DNA of 64,000 nt from Lamellibrachia satsuma. Lineage: Eukaryota > Annelida > Polychaeta > Sabellida > Siboglinidae. The stretch is from assembly GCA_033239005.1 (NCBI GenBank), contig BSQZ01000015.1, forward strand, positions 8,878,001-8,942,000, read 5' to 3'. A program made the position numbers and the translations under genes. Positions 49,556 to 60,783 of the stretch are shown one piece after another. Positions within the stretch are counted from its first letter, which is position 1. The number at the start of each line of letters is the position of its first letter. Under the pieces are notes generated by a model. The model was not told the DNA's origin, did no database searches, and saw nothing but the letters and a program-made list of their open reading frames with translations.

Positions 49556-49691
49556 AGGATGAGGGTGACAGGACACCATCAGGATGAGGGTGACAGGACA
49601 CCATCAGGATGAGGGTGACAGGACACCATCAGGATGAGGGTGACAGGACACCATCAGGATGAGGGTGACAGGACACCATCAGGATGAGGGT
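49556..49691. repeat. 25-bp minisatellite, 5.4 copies
   Basis: Five identical units of AGGATGAGGGTGACAGGACA+CCATC start at 49556, 49581, 49606, 49631 and 49656, plus an 11-bp partial. The identity of all units points to recent expansion. Confidence 0.96.
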
Positions 49692-50038
49692 GCACAAGCA
49701 GTTGAATTGGACTAGAATAGCTCAACTCGACTGATTCCGATAATTTTTGAGGGTTTGGAGATTGTCGCACATTTATAAACCATCAACTCCTTATGTGCAC
49801 TGATATGTAAACAGGAACTAAAAACCAAATGAGGAACAAATATATTGATGTACAAAAAAGTGTTCAGTTATATTTTATCATGTTTTAAGTATTAACTGTT
49901 AACTAATGTTCTTAAAATGTGTTTGGGCAGGCAATTTTTAGGGGGCAGGCAACTTTTGTTAGTCATGCTGCTGAGCAATTGTTTTCAGATGAAGGTCATA
50001 CACTTCTCCTCAGCACCATTTGTGAAGGTTATACACTG

Positions 50039-50041
<3 letters not shown>

Positions 50042-50086
<45 letters not shown>
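50042..50086. repeat. (TA)n microsatellite
   Basis: About 22 TA dinucleotides, uninterrupted. It gives artefactual Tyr-Ile frames. Confidence 0.97.
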
Positions 50087-50091
<5 letters not shown>

Positions 50092-50109
50092 GTACAGGAA
50101 TTGATTTCC

Positions 50110-50580
50110 TATGATGACGATGTACTGGTACTACAGTGTATTACTAATTGACTGACTAATATGAATCGAAAATAATAACCTGGATCTGAGCATTCAAATA
50201 CGTATATGAGTCAACATTAAACTTTTAAAACAACAGTAGGTAGAACCAATAATTGTTTCACTTCTTTCAACTGATCTATAGTATCGAAGCACATATTCAT
50301 GACGTACATATCCTGAATTGTTTATTTTCATGCACTGGTAATGTTTTGAGTTTGGCGTTTTGCACACTCGTTTCGCTTCGTATCGTCACTCGTTCATTAC
50401 TCACCTAATGATTGTTCAGAATCGTCAAAGCGATTATAAGTACGTTTGACAAACACAAAGAGTGCATCATGCAAAACAAATGCTACTTATGTACAATCAC
50501 ATGATCGCCACTGAAAGAGAGGCCCATTTGGCATTTCCCCATGGCAGCAGATAATCGGGATCCATGGCCGACCGCCTTAT
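50110..50580 (+). repeat. Dispersed repeat R3, copy 3
   Basis: Shares GATGATGACGATGTACTGG, CCTGGATCTGAGCA, CAATAATTGTTTCACTTC, CACCTAATGATTG and GAATCGTCAAAGCGATT with 11480-12110. Confidence 0.6.
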
Positions 50581-50645
50581 ATACAAATCCGCAATTTAAC
50601 GGGGCGCGGAATAACAAAGTGCTACTATGCATGTATGTATGTGTA

Positions 50646-50649
50646 TATA

Positions 50650-50684
<35 letters not shown>
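50646..50684. repeat. Imperfect (TA)n microsatellite
   Basis: TA repeats with one TACA interruption, 54 bp upstream of the acceptor of DOT1L exon 5. Confidence 0.9.
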
Positions 50685-50720
50685 ATCAGTTCTGAAAAGT
50701 TGTTCCATGAACATGATTGA

Positions 50721-51189
<469 letters not shown>

Positions 51190-52240
51190 GAATAACTTTG
51201 AACACAGATACGCATGTATTGGCATAGATTCGCGATTATTCAAGAGTAAAACCACTGATAAAAGTCAGGTTGTAAAGTCATGTACCCCTCTAGTTATAGC
51301 AGGGAGACAAGTTGTGTGTAAACGGAGTGATGAAGGAAAACAACCTAGTAAGCGAGTGCGGACGAATAGGTCAGCCTCCTAGAAAAGGTTATATAAAAAC
51401 AGACTGTCCCAGTAGAAGACTACAACTATATTAACAATGCCTGCTGACCTGTCCAGATAGCGGACGGTACAACTATATTATTAACGATGTCGGCTGACCC
51501 GTCCAAGGACAGAGTAGCCAAGACGTAGAAGCGCAGTCTAGAATGCGAACAGTGTCCAAATATATATTTGTGTGGGTTAGCCTGGGATGACCAGAATAGT
51601 GGTCCACGACTGAGACTGCTCCGTTGACTTATAAGGACATGCCCTCCCTTCTGGGAGGACTGATCATGACTGTGCCTGGCGTATAAATGGACGCCAAAAA
51701 TACAGATAGTTAGTTTTAGTTTAGTCTTGGTGGAAGAGCGTTAGAATGAGTGGTAGCTTGGTGGAAGAGAGTTAGTTTAAGTTTAGCCTCGATGGAAGAG
51801 TGTTTAGTTTTAATTTGGTCTTGAAGGAATAGTGTTTAGTTTTAGTTTAGTCTTGGTGGAAGAGCGTTAGAATGAGTGGTAGCTTGGTGGAAGAAATTTA
51901 GTTTAAGTTTAGCCTCGATGGAAGAGTGTTTACTTTTAATTTGGTCTTGATGGAAGAGTGTTTAGTTTTAGTTTAGTCTTCATGGAAGAGCGTTAGAATG
52001 AGTTTTAGTTAGTCAGTTCTGGTGGGCGTACGACTACGCATAGATCTGTCATCATGTAGTCTTAGACAACAGAAATGATTGTCTATGTATGTAACTGTAT
52101 CATCTTTTATCTGATTAAAGTCATAACGAGTTTACCTGGAATCTTCTGAGTGAAGTGAGTTCTTTCTATTACCGTGGTTATTGATGTCATTAAGCTAACC
52201 CTGAACGCAGTAGGGGGGACGCTTGTGACTAGGTAACTAA
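51190..52240 (+). mobile_element. Possible LTR-retroelement remnant (pol tail plus LTR-like region)
   Basis: The frame 51188-51382 ends in a basic tail (KRSDEGKQPSKRVRTNRSAS) like the C-terminus of some retroelement polyproteins. Downstream is a region that could be an LTR. It has a TATA-like GTATAAATGG at 51681-51690, a 126-bp tandem repeat just after it, an ATTAAAGTCA polyadenylation-like site near 52116, and a purine-rich TAGGGGGGAC near 52210. No second LTR, integrase or RT is present and TG/CA ends are not settled, so this stays tentative. Confidence 0.3.
51711..52010. repeat. 126-bp tandem repeat, about 2.4 copies
   Basis: TTTAGTCTTGGTGGAAGAGC recurs at a 126-bp spacing (51722, 51848, and a TCTTCATGG variant at 51977). 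Each unit has four sub-repeats of about 32 bp sharing TTTAGT...GGAAGAG. Confidence 0.92.
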
Positions 52241-53009
52241 CGGTATAGACGTAAGAAATGAAACACTCACTTATGTAAAATCAGCTTGTTTATGTAAAAG
52301 GTGTTGCAGTGGATGCTGTGTATAACCAGGATGAAGTGGTGGCTGAAAGCTTTGGGGCAGAACTGCCTGTCGATGGACATGGCTTCCAGTTCCGTTATAA
52401 GAGCTGTTTACATAAGCCAATCATGTTCTGTCTCAACCCAGCAGGATTATGATAATGCAGCAAGTACATGGTATCACCATCTTGGACGAATAATTTGTCA
52501 ATCATGCACAGACTGTTTTAGCGCAGAGTTTTTCAAAATAGAATCAGACAGTGACACATTGTTTGACAAGAGTTGGTTTAGATAATCTTGGGTTGTTTCT
52601 CAACAAATTCAAGTTGGATGTCGAAATCAGTAGTCACTAAATAGCGTAACAGCGATCTATTATCATCCAGCAACAATGTAACAACTAGACATGGAAATGG
52701 AAGAAGACCACCCACCTGCTTAATATAAGCCGATTTCACAGAGTTATCTGGCCTTGTTGTTGATCATAGCATTGTCCATCATAAATGAAATTAAAAGGGC
52801 CCAAATTATGGGTGTTCATTCACTATGGATTTCCTAACGGAGGTGGTCTTGATTACCTGTGATATGGTGCCACTGTTTGTTTGCTAAGTTCCCGAAGGCA
52901 GAAGAGAGTTAGCTAAGCCTAAGCAATGACCCGTGATCACTCAGGTCTCATAATATCGATTGGCAAACCAGCCGAATGCCATTTGTAACCAATAATCACC
53001 TCACCTTCA
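52241..53009. other. Intron 5 sequence with one unassigned frame
   Basis: Around 52303-52450 a + frame reads AVDAVYNQDEVVAESFGAEL and then FQFRYKSCLHKPIMFCLN before a stop. It competes with the longer frame 52301-52585. Neither is recognised. It is not the missing DOT1L exon. Confidence 0.3.
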
Positions 53010-56000
53010 CCTATCCTCTTCGGGCCCAGTGGCCCATAAGGCCGAAGTGCATCTCCTCCACTCGCTCTGTCAGCTGCTACACGTCTGGCATCATTCCAGC
53101 TGTTCCACCCCAGTATGCGTCTTTCATTTTCAATAGTTGACCGTCATGTTGTCTTTGGTCGACCAACCTTTCTTCTACCTTCGGGGGTCCAGGTCAATGC
53201 CGTATCACATTTGCTGTTCTTGTCCATTCGTAGGATATGTCCTACCCCAGGGTTGAAAAAAATCATGATTTTTGTAAAAAAAAAATGTAAAAATCGGATT
53301 TTTTTTTATTTAAATCGGATTCATTTGATTTTTTTTATTTATTTGATTTTTTTAAAATCTGGTATATAGATATTTATATAGATGCTTAAATTTGTAAACT
53401 CTTTCAAACATGTTCTATTCAAATCGATTTTTGTTCTTGTCTTAACTTAAGAGGATACATGATTTTTGCTTATATAAAGACATTAGACAATGTTCACAAG
53501 GCCTCACACCCTGTAGTTGCATAATCTGTCTTGGAAAGGAAAGCATGCTGTGTGTCTGTGGCTGTAGCAGTGGTAATTATTGTTTGCTGAGAGGGTGGAT
53601 TAGCACCTGTCCAGGGCTCTGTGTACTCTAAGGGTATCTAACCAGAATACAAACTGGTACAATATTAAACAACTGAGCCATCATACTGAATTGGTAACAA
53701 CTAGCACAAGCTTATAAGTGGACTTTAACTCAGGGCTTCTGTGTTGAAAAGATACTTCCTCTGGAAGACAAGTTTGTGTGGCTTCACTACATTCAGAAAA
53801 GGGATAGCTCAAACGTACACAATGTCATAAAACATTTGACTATCACGCTGTCTGGTGACAATACAGCTACACAAGTGTGCGCACTTTGTGTTTTGTATTA
53901 AAAACATACAAAACTTTGTTGATCTCGATGCTTGTAAACAATTATTTGTGTTAAATTCATATAAATCAGCGATTAAAAACACCGGAAGTCAAAAATATCA
54001 TAAATCAATGATTTTTGTTATTTTTTTTTGAGTGATTTAAATCATGATTTAAATCAAATGATTTAAATCAAACAACCCTGTCCTACCCACTTCCATCTTC
54101 TTAACTTGACCTCGGTGCTGATTGTCTTTTTGTTTTTGCGTATGGCCATCGAATTTGTAGGATTCGTCTCAAGCACTTGAAAAAAATGTATCTAACTTTC
54201 TGTTGTCAAATTTTCCATGTTTCACTTACATACAACAACACTGGTTTAATAAGTGTGTTAAAAAGCCTCAATTTAGATCTCAATGTGTATATATTTGAAC
54301 TCCATATTTGCTTTAGTTTCTTGAAGGATACCCTAGCTTTACGAATTCTGTTAACAATGTCATCACTGCCTCCTCCTTGCTTACTGACATTAGCACCTAG
54401 GTAGTTATACTTGTCCACTTCCTGTAGCTCTTGATCATCGATTAGTATTCTGTTTTCGCACTCGCTGTTTATCCTCAATATTTGAGTTTTGTTTTTATTT
54501 ATTCTTAGGCCTGTCCTTGCTGCAAATTTATTTTGTTGTCTTTTCTTTGTTTGCATGTGTGTGTAGCATGATGACATGAGTGCTATGCCACTATGTCGTC
54601 GGCAAAGTCCAGGTCCTCTAGTTTTGACGTGAAGTTCCATCTTATCCCTGTTTTGTTTCCTGCTGTTGTGGTTCTCATTTTCCAGTCCACTACTATCAAG
54701 AAGATAAATCCAGACATTACATCTCCTTGTTTAATTCCAGTTTTGACCTTGAACCACTCAGATTCCTCACCTTCGTCTAACACTGCACATTCACTATTTT
54801 CGTATAACATCTGTACCATGTGGATTATCTTGCATGGAATTCCATAGCTCTCCATAATTTTCCATAGACTCTCTCGGTGCACCGAGTCAAACGCTTTTTC
54901 AAAGTCCGCAAACATGATGTATAGAGTTGCCTGCCATTCCACTACCTGTTCTATATTTCGTAAAATAAATATATGTTCTACTGTGCCTCTCTCACTTCTG
55001 AAACCTGCTTGTTTGTCTCTCAACTTGTTAACTCCATCTCTTATTCTGTCAATGAGCACTCTTCTGAATACTTTACTAGGAACACATGTCAAAGTAATTC
55101 CTCTCCAATTTCCGCACTATGTAAGGTCACCTTTCTTCGGCATTTTAACGATCAGTCCCTACTTCCACGTTTTTGGAACTTTCTCTTGTTCCCAAAATGT
55201 TCTGAATAAATTGACAAGCCATTTCTCTGTTGTATTCATGTCTGCTTTTAATAATTCTGCTGTAATTTTTTCCTTGCCCCCTGCTTTCCAGTTTTTCATC
55301 TTCCTTAGCGCTGTTCTAATTTCTGCTTTGTTATTGGGTCAGTGCTGATTTCATTTATGATCGGATCTATCTCCACATCTGGTACAGGGTCATCAGGTAT
55401 AGGTATATTTATATATATCTGGCCAATCCTTTCATTATTAAATTTCCACATTTGTCTTTCACTGCATTTGTTGTCTTACGTTTGTCATTACTGAGGGATT
55501 TTGTAATATCATACGTTTCTTTCATTCTTCCATTATGTGCTGCTTCCTCTGCTTCCATGGCAAGGTGGTCAACCCACTTCCTCTTGTCTTTTCTCATGCT
55601 CTTCTTCACTTCTTTGTCTTTACACCTATATTTATCCATGTAATTTGCTTAATCCTGTCTGACTTTGTATGCTCGATGTTGTTCTTCAGTCGTTTTGTCT
55701 CTTCTACTAGCTCCCACGACTCCTTGCTGATCCATGGTTTTTGCCCTTTCTTTTTGTACCCCAGTACTTCTTGAGCTGTTTCTTAGTAAGCATCCTCAAA
55801 GTCATGCCATTGTTTCTCAACTTCTTCGTTGTCTGTTTCGTCGTAGTCTTGTAATATATCTATTTGTTGCACAACTTCAGTGAGAATTGTGGTTTAATAG
55901 CTGGTTGCTGTAACTTAATTATATAAAATTTCTTTCTGATCGCCGTGTTCTTTTGTTTTCTCTTTAGTTTCAGCTTGATTTTTGATCGCACTGCTTGGTG

Positions 56001-57005
56001 GTCGCTCACAATGTCTGCTCCTCTCATGGCCCTAGTGTCCATTACTGATGTCTGGTGTTGCCTGTTCACTAACAAATGGTGTATTTGATTCATTGTCCTT
56101 CCTCCTGGAGAAGTCCATGTCTGCTTATGTATCAGTTTATGTGGGAAAATGGTACATGTAACCACAAAGTTATTAAGTACGCAGAAGTCAACAAGGCTTT
56201 CTCCGTTGTCATTTCTTTCACCTACTCCATGGCTTCCTATTATGTTTTCATGTCTTCTCCAGCTTTGGCATTTAAATCCCCCATTACTAGGTGTATGTCA
56301 AGCTAATGAACACTGTCCACGACTGTCTGTTCATAGAAATTGTCTTTATCTTCAACGTTGGCTTCATTTGTTGGTGCATAGACTTGTATGATCGATAGCT
56401 TTACATACCTTGAGAAGAATCTAGCATAAATAATTCTATCGCTGATAGGTTTCCATTCCATCAATGCTTTTTCTGCTTTCTTTGTCATCATTATTGCCAC
56501 TCCGTGTCTGTGTATGTTGTCTTCTCTCCCTAAAAAAATTACACTCTCCAGTGTTCATCTTGACTTTTCCTTGTCCCATCCATCTGCATTCACTAATGCC
56601 CATGACATCTACTTTATATTTATCCATTTCTCTTGCAAGCTGGGCTGATTTCCCTATAGAGTACAACATTCTCCCATTCCAACATCCTATATTTACATTA
56701 ACTTTTGGCTTGGTTAAAGACGTTGTCAGCCTCTGAACTTCCATTTGGCTTTGATCCGGAAGCTTCATACTGTCCAAATAAATGATGTCATCATCCACTG
56801 GTATCTGGGCAGTCGCCTTCCTGTAGCCATTTCCAGCACAAGCTGGCTTTTGAAATACACTTCTATTTTCCGTAATATCATTTGAGCTGGGAGGGTTGTT
56901 GGCCCTCCGCAGTAGGTTTATTTTCGGGGTTTTCCTTCTCTTAGCCATAGCCTCGTTAGCCCAGCACAATGTACTGGTTACCATGGTGCACCACGGGGAG
57001 GGGAG
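53010..57005 (-). mobile_element. Endonuclease/RT LINE (RTE-like), near full length, interrupted
   Basis: Minus-strand order from 57005 downward: N-terminal basic region, then APE endonuclease (56436-56984: NIGCWNGRMLYSIGKSAQLA, VDVMGISECRWMGQGKV). Next come IIQVYAPTNEA (56303-56500), RGADIVSDHQAVRSKIKLKL (55860-56165) and a linker (55409-55639). The RT palm is at 54583-55092 (FADFEKAFDSVHRESLWKIM, VKTGIKQGDVMSGF, DLDFADDIVA), and the connection region at 54206-54640 (YNYLGANVSKQGGGSDDIVN, LLYVSETWKI). Its 3' tail (53010-53247) is separated by an 833-bp hAT-type insertion. Frameshifts and stops make it non-functional, yet almost every domain remains. It lies antisense in DOT1L intron 5. Confidence 0.87.
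53248..54080. mobile_element. Non-autonomous hAT-type element with perfect 8-bp TSD
   Basis: The 833-bp insertion begins CAGGGTTG and ends CAACCCTG (perfect 8-bp inverted ends). It is flanked on both sides by TCCTACCC (53240-53247 and 54081-54088). Eight-base duplications and CAGGG ends are the mark of hAT transposons. Next to the ends, AAATCATGATTT and ATTTAAATCA motifs recur, as subterminal transposase-binding repeats do. It has no transposase frame. It sits in the 3' tail of the surrounding LINE, so it arrived after it. Confidence 0.9.
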
Positions 57006-57295
57006 GTGAGGTTGACTTGAGTGTCTTTACGGTTTAGTGCATAAACACCCCTTACATCCTTTAATAATATTAATAGTATACTGTATCGAGTTCCCGAGAA
57101 TGAAGGATTCCGACAGAATCACAAAATACCAACAAATTTACAATCTTGTGCTTCTGAACCAAAATCTGGGATCCTTGGAAGGGCGGAATCCCACTAAATT
57201 CACAGCCTGCAAATACGTCTAATGTCTATAGGATGTTCCATCAGTTGCATGTGGTTTATGTTTCCTTTGATAAAGCTATGACACTACTTATTTTC
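57006..57295. other. Spacer, nothing recognised
   Basis: Short stretch between the LINE 5' end and a motif-rich block. Confidence 0.4.
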
Positions 57296-57480
57296 AGGCT
57301 TGTTAACAAATGCATGTCAATGCATTTTAATGCAAATGCAAATGTTTCACTTGATTCAAATGCAATCAAATGCCATTTTCCAGGAATGCATGCAAATGTT
57401 TTGGGGTTGCATTCAAATGTAAATGTTTTGGTTACACATTTGCAAATGCATTTGAATTAATTTCAAATGTTTTGGTTTTA
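57296..57480. repeat. CAAATG / ATGCAAAT motif-rich block
   Basis: After CAGGCTTGTTAAC, the words AAATGCA, CAAATG and TGCATT recur more than a dozen times in both orientations over about 170 bp. This resembles subterminal repeats of hAT-type miniature elements. The partner end was not found. Confidence 0.6.
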
Positions 57481-58149
57481 TATTAACGCTTTGTTTTATT
57501 TGGAAAAAAAATGTAATGTATTATTATTAATTAATTAAATAAATACTATTATTATTAATTAATTTAATAAATACAGTAGTACATTATTGTAACCACTAAG
57601 TACCACTACATTACCGGTCCAACTATATGAACATGTCTGTAGTCATACACTGAGTCACACAGTTCCAGGCCTGCAGAGGTGGTGGAAATGGGAGGGAGGA
57701 ATAGACAATTGACAGTTGACTGGGAACCATGGCAGGGAATGAAAGGGTAATAATTCAGGTAGGCCAGAATGGAAGGGGAACCCAAGACAATAAACTGTCC
57801 ACTGGGAAGATGACCTTGTAGCTAATTATAGCTATGGCAGATAGTTTAAAACGGATTGGCTCAGCTAGAAACAAATGCACAATCACTCTGACATTGGAAT
57901 GCGACCTTTACCCCCCCCCCCCACCGAAGCCATGTTTGTTTTGGTTTGAGTTCAGACTACTTCGGAGACTTATTATATAAAATCTACATTGATTAATAAA
58001 TTATTTAGTTGCCATTGACTGGGGATCAGTGAAACGAGCGTCATTTCTGAGGGCGAAAATGACAAGGAAGACCATGATCGAGTGACAGTTGACACTGACA
58101 ATTTCGAGCGAGTGCACTGACAGCTTGGTGGTACTATCCCTGAGAATGT
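57481..58149. other. Intron sequence; C12 tract at 57911-57922
   Basis: Paired ATTATTATTAATTAATT segments near 57518 and 57550, and a poly-C run. No gene. Confidence 0.5.
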
Positions 58150-58475
58150 CATATCTTGCAAACTTTCACAGCTATTGAAGTGGAATTCCATCACAATAAC
58201 GTTGATGTGTACAAAATTTCAGCTTCATGTGATGTGCTGTTGATATTGAACTGTATGAATATAGTTTAGCAAACTTTAAAGCTGTTTTTCTCAGAATCGT
58301 TTTCCATCAAATGAATCGGGTCACCTTCTCTTTATCTAATGATAATTTGGCAACTAATAGAGCTTTGTAGTATTTGGCACCAATGGAAAACCATACAGTT
58401 GCCTTTCACGTGGTACAGTTATCTCAAAATGTAATTTTCCGACTTATTCCTGATTTTGATGGAGTGAGTCAGATT
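58150..58475 (+). repeat. Dispersed repeat R5, copy 2
   Basis: Matches 12427-12755 in order. The closing block ATCTCAAAATGTAATTTTCC and GACTTATTCCTGATTTTG is identical. Confidence 0.7.
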
Positions 58476-58599
58476 TGTATTGCTTAATCTTAATTCCAAG
58501 AACTCAACAAAGAAATCCTTGCCTAGCCTTTTATTACCTTCCCAATTGTCATTGACACCTGTCCACAGACCTAACTCCATTCATTGATGTCCTCTCCAA

Positions 58600-59790
58600 A
58601 GTTACTGCTGGTATGCACTTACACCCCACCCAGTTTCCTTTATTTTTTTCCCAATTGTGACTGACATCTGTCCTGTTGTTTTAAAAGCTAGCTGCTTAGT
58701 GAAACCATGGTGCACAATTATTTCTGTAATTAGTAAGTACGGAAATAATTGTGGTACCATGGTAATTTTTTCTCTCATTGAATTCAGATGGTGTGTGAAA
58801 TGTTCTACTTCGCTCTCATGTAATACTGTGAATGTGTCATCTACATACCTCAACCAGATGTCTGGAGGATGAGGTGCTTCTCTGATGGCTCTTAAGTTCA
58901 CGGTAGAACCAGAACAGGACAATACGTTAGCCTTTCTAGACACGTGTGTATGCCTGAATGATGATGGATCAACCAAGGTCAAGATATATCAGAAAGCAAC
59001 CCACACGGACCAATATTTGAACTGGGATTCTAATCACCACCTAGAACACAAACGCTCAGTAGTCAGGACACTCCTCCAAAGGGCAGAAAACCTGATAACA
59101 GAAGAGGAGGACAAGAACACAGAGGTGGACCACATCAAGAAAGTGCTGAAAGCAAACGGTTACAAAACCTGGATGTTTAACACCACGCAACCAACGAGAA
59201 GGAAGGAGAACACTACCACAGAAACCAGCAGAAGACAACATGCCATAGGTCTGCCCTACATTAGTAAACTATCAGAACAAGTAGCAAGGATTTTCAAGTC
59301 CTATAACATCCCGGTTTACCACAAACCTATCAACACCCTGAGGTCACTGTTGGTACACCCAAAAGACAGAACAGCAAAGGCAGCAAAGTGTGGGGTAGTA
59401 TATGACATACAATGCCCAGAATATGACCAACACTATATAGGAGAAACAGCCAGAACACTTGGCACAAGAATCAAAGAACATCTATCTTGTCGTCAACCCC
59501 TATCAGCTATAAGTGAACACAAACTGAACACAGGTCATCAGTGCTCTATGAAGGACGTCAATATTCTAGACCACGAGGAGAACTGGCACAGGAGAAAAAT
59601 AAAGGAGGCGATTAACATCCACAGAAACAAACCTACGCTGAACCGAGACGTCGGCCAGGAGCTCCAACCAGTCCTACTCCACCTTGTGTCACATGACATT
59701 GGTCATGTGACACATCCGTAACTTCAGTCTGCTGAAGAAGACTGCGAGATGCGGTCGAAATATCCAACAACAAACTGCAAGTTTCTTGAG
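58600..59790 (+). mobile_element. Penelope-like element with internal inversion
   Basis: The + frame 58885-59721 holds the C-terminal part of a Penelope-like protein. It has KFTVEPEQDNTLAFLDTCVC and THTDQYLNWDSNHHLEHKRS, then the GIY-YIG endonuclease (VVYDIQCPEYDQHYIGETAR, RIKEHL), ending near KEAINIHRNKPTLNRDVG. The RT catalytic piece that should precede it lies inverted on the minus strand (58755-58890: REAPHPPDIWLRYVDDTFTV, FTHHLNSMREK; YVDD at 58836-58847). The two pieces meet near 58888-58895. The + frame is uninterrupted over 278 codons, so the element is much younger than the one at 21.6 kb. It is 5'-truncated and cannot make a full RT. Confidence 0.88.
59732..59760 (+). ncRNA. Hammerhead-ribozyme-like core at second Penelope 3' end
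   Basis: CTGAAGA, one A, stem GACTGC/GCGGTC with 5-nt loop GAGAT, then GAAA. This is the same architecture as 23040-23068, with stem changes that keep pairing (C-G for T-G, T-G for T-A). Stem I and III partners were not identified. Confidence 0.45.
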
Positions 59791-60783
59791 AGGTAATTAT
59801 GATTAATAGAATAAAAGTTGTACTTGCATATGATAATAATGCATTAATATAGTGATGTTAAATTACAGTCTACACATTAAATGATACACGTTTTTTAGTT
59901 TCTGATGCTTTATAGTTATACGTCAGAAAGGTATTGTCAGAAAGATATTTCTGATAGTTTCTGATGGTTTCTGATGCGTTTAGACAAACGTTTTTCTGAC
60001 GATGTGGTAAACACCATGGTATTTACCATGGTATTTACCATGTTGTCAGAAACTTGCCAACCCTGTTCTGAATCTCTAATTTAGATTTAAAAAGTATATA
60101 TCATATATCTGCCAACTATTGAACAAGATTCACTGTGATATTAATGTTTTACTTAAAATTACATTACGCAGAAGAGACACCGCAGGTTATTACAGATAAC
60201 CTCTATTGTCACTTCTCAATTTGAAAACTAGTGATGAACAATGCAGAAAAACTTTCTTGTACACATATGAAATTGGATGTGAAAGATTACATACAGTCTT
60301 GGTTGAGTATAGAGAATACACATAATAGACAATGTTCAGGTCAAAATTTTTTATTAAAAAATTTACATATATCTGAAATCAACAAATGTTGTTATAATAT
60401 TAATATGCCATACTATATAACACAGTTTTATAATGAAAAAAATTTCACACATTCATTGCATCTCCAAATCACAATCTATCAAGTGTCCACGCTTCGTTAT
60501 TGCCGGTTGTACGGACAGTCAAGTGACTGATTGGCTATTGGCCGAAAACAGTCGCCAACTCTCCATAAATATCTAGCAGTGGCAAATGTGTGCCAGCGAC
60601 TAGCCGGCAACTGGCCGGTGACTGACAAAATGTTGCCAACTGTCGGTAGAGAACATACACATAACAACTAAATTTGAGTTGCCAACTAAAAAAGTAGTCG
60701 CCAACATGTTGGTAACTAAAGAATCGGTATGTGCATGGCGGGCTTATGAACTTTAAATAGCATTCCTCTTCTTGAACAGTCTA
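59791..60783. other. Intron sequence with short-motif clusters
   Basis: At 59895-60000 TTTCTGAT/TCAGAAA recurs, followed by ACCATGGTATTTACCATGG (about 60012-60036) and TTGCCAACCCTG, a hAT-like right end. At 60590-60720 GCCAACT, GCCGGCAACTGGCCGG and related words recur. No gene. Confidence 0.45.

Noticed and set aside
49556..49691. CRISPR array
   Set aside because: The units are directly adjacent without spacers, and the context is eukaryotic.
49917..50114. Small protein with Tyr-Ile tail
   Set aside because: Product of a (TA)n microsatellite.
55452..56391. Several + strand frames
   Set aside because: Shadows of the minus-strand LINE endonuclease/RT coding sequence.
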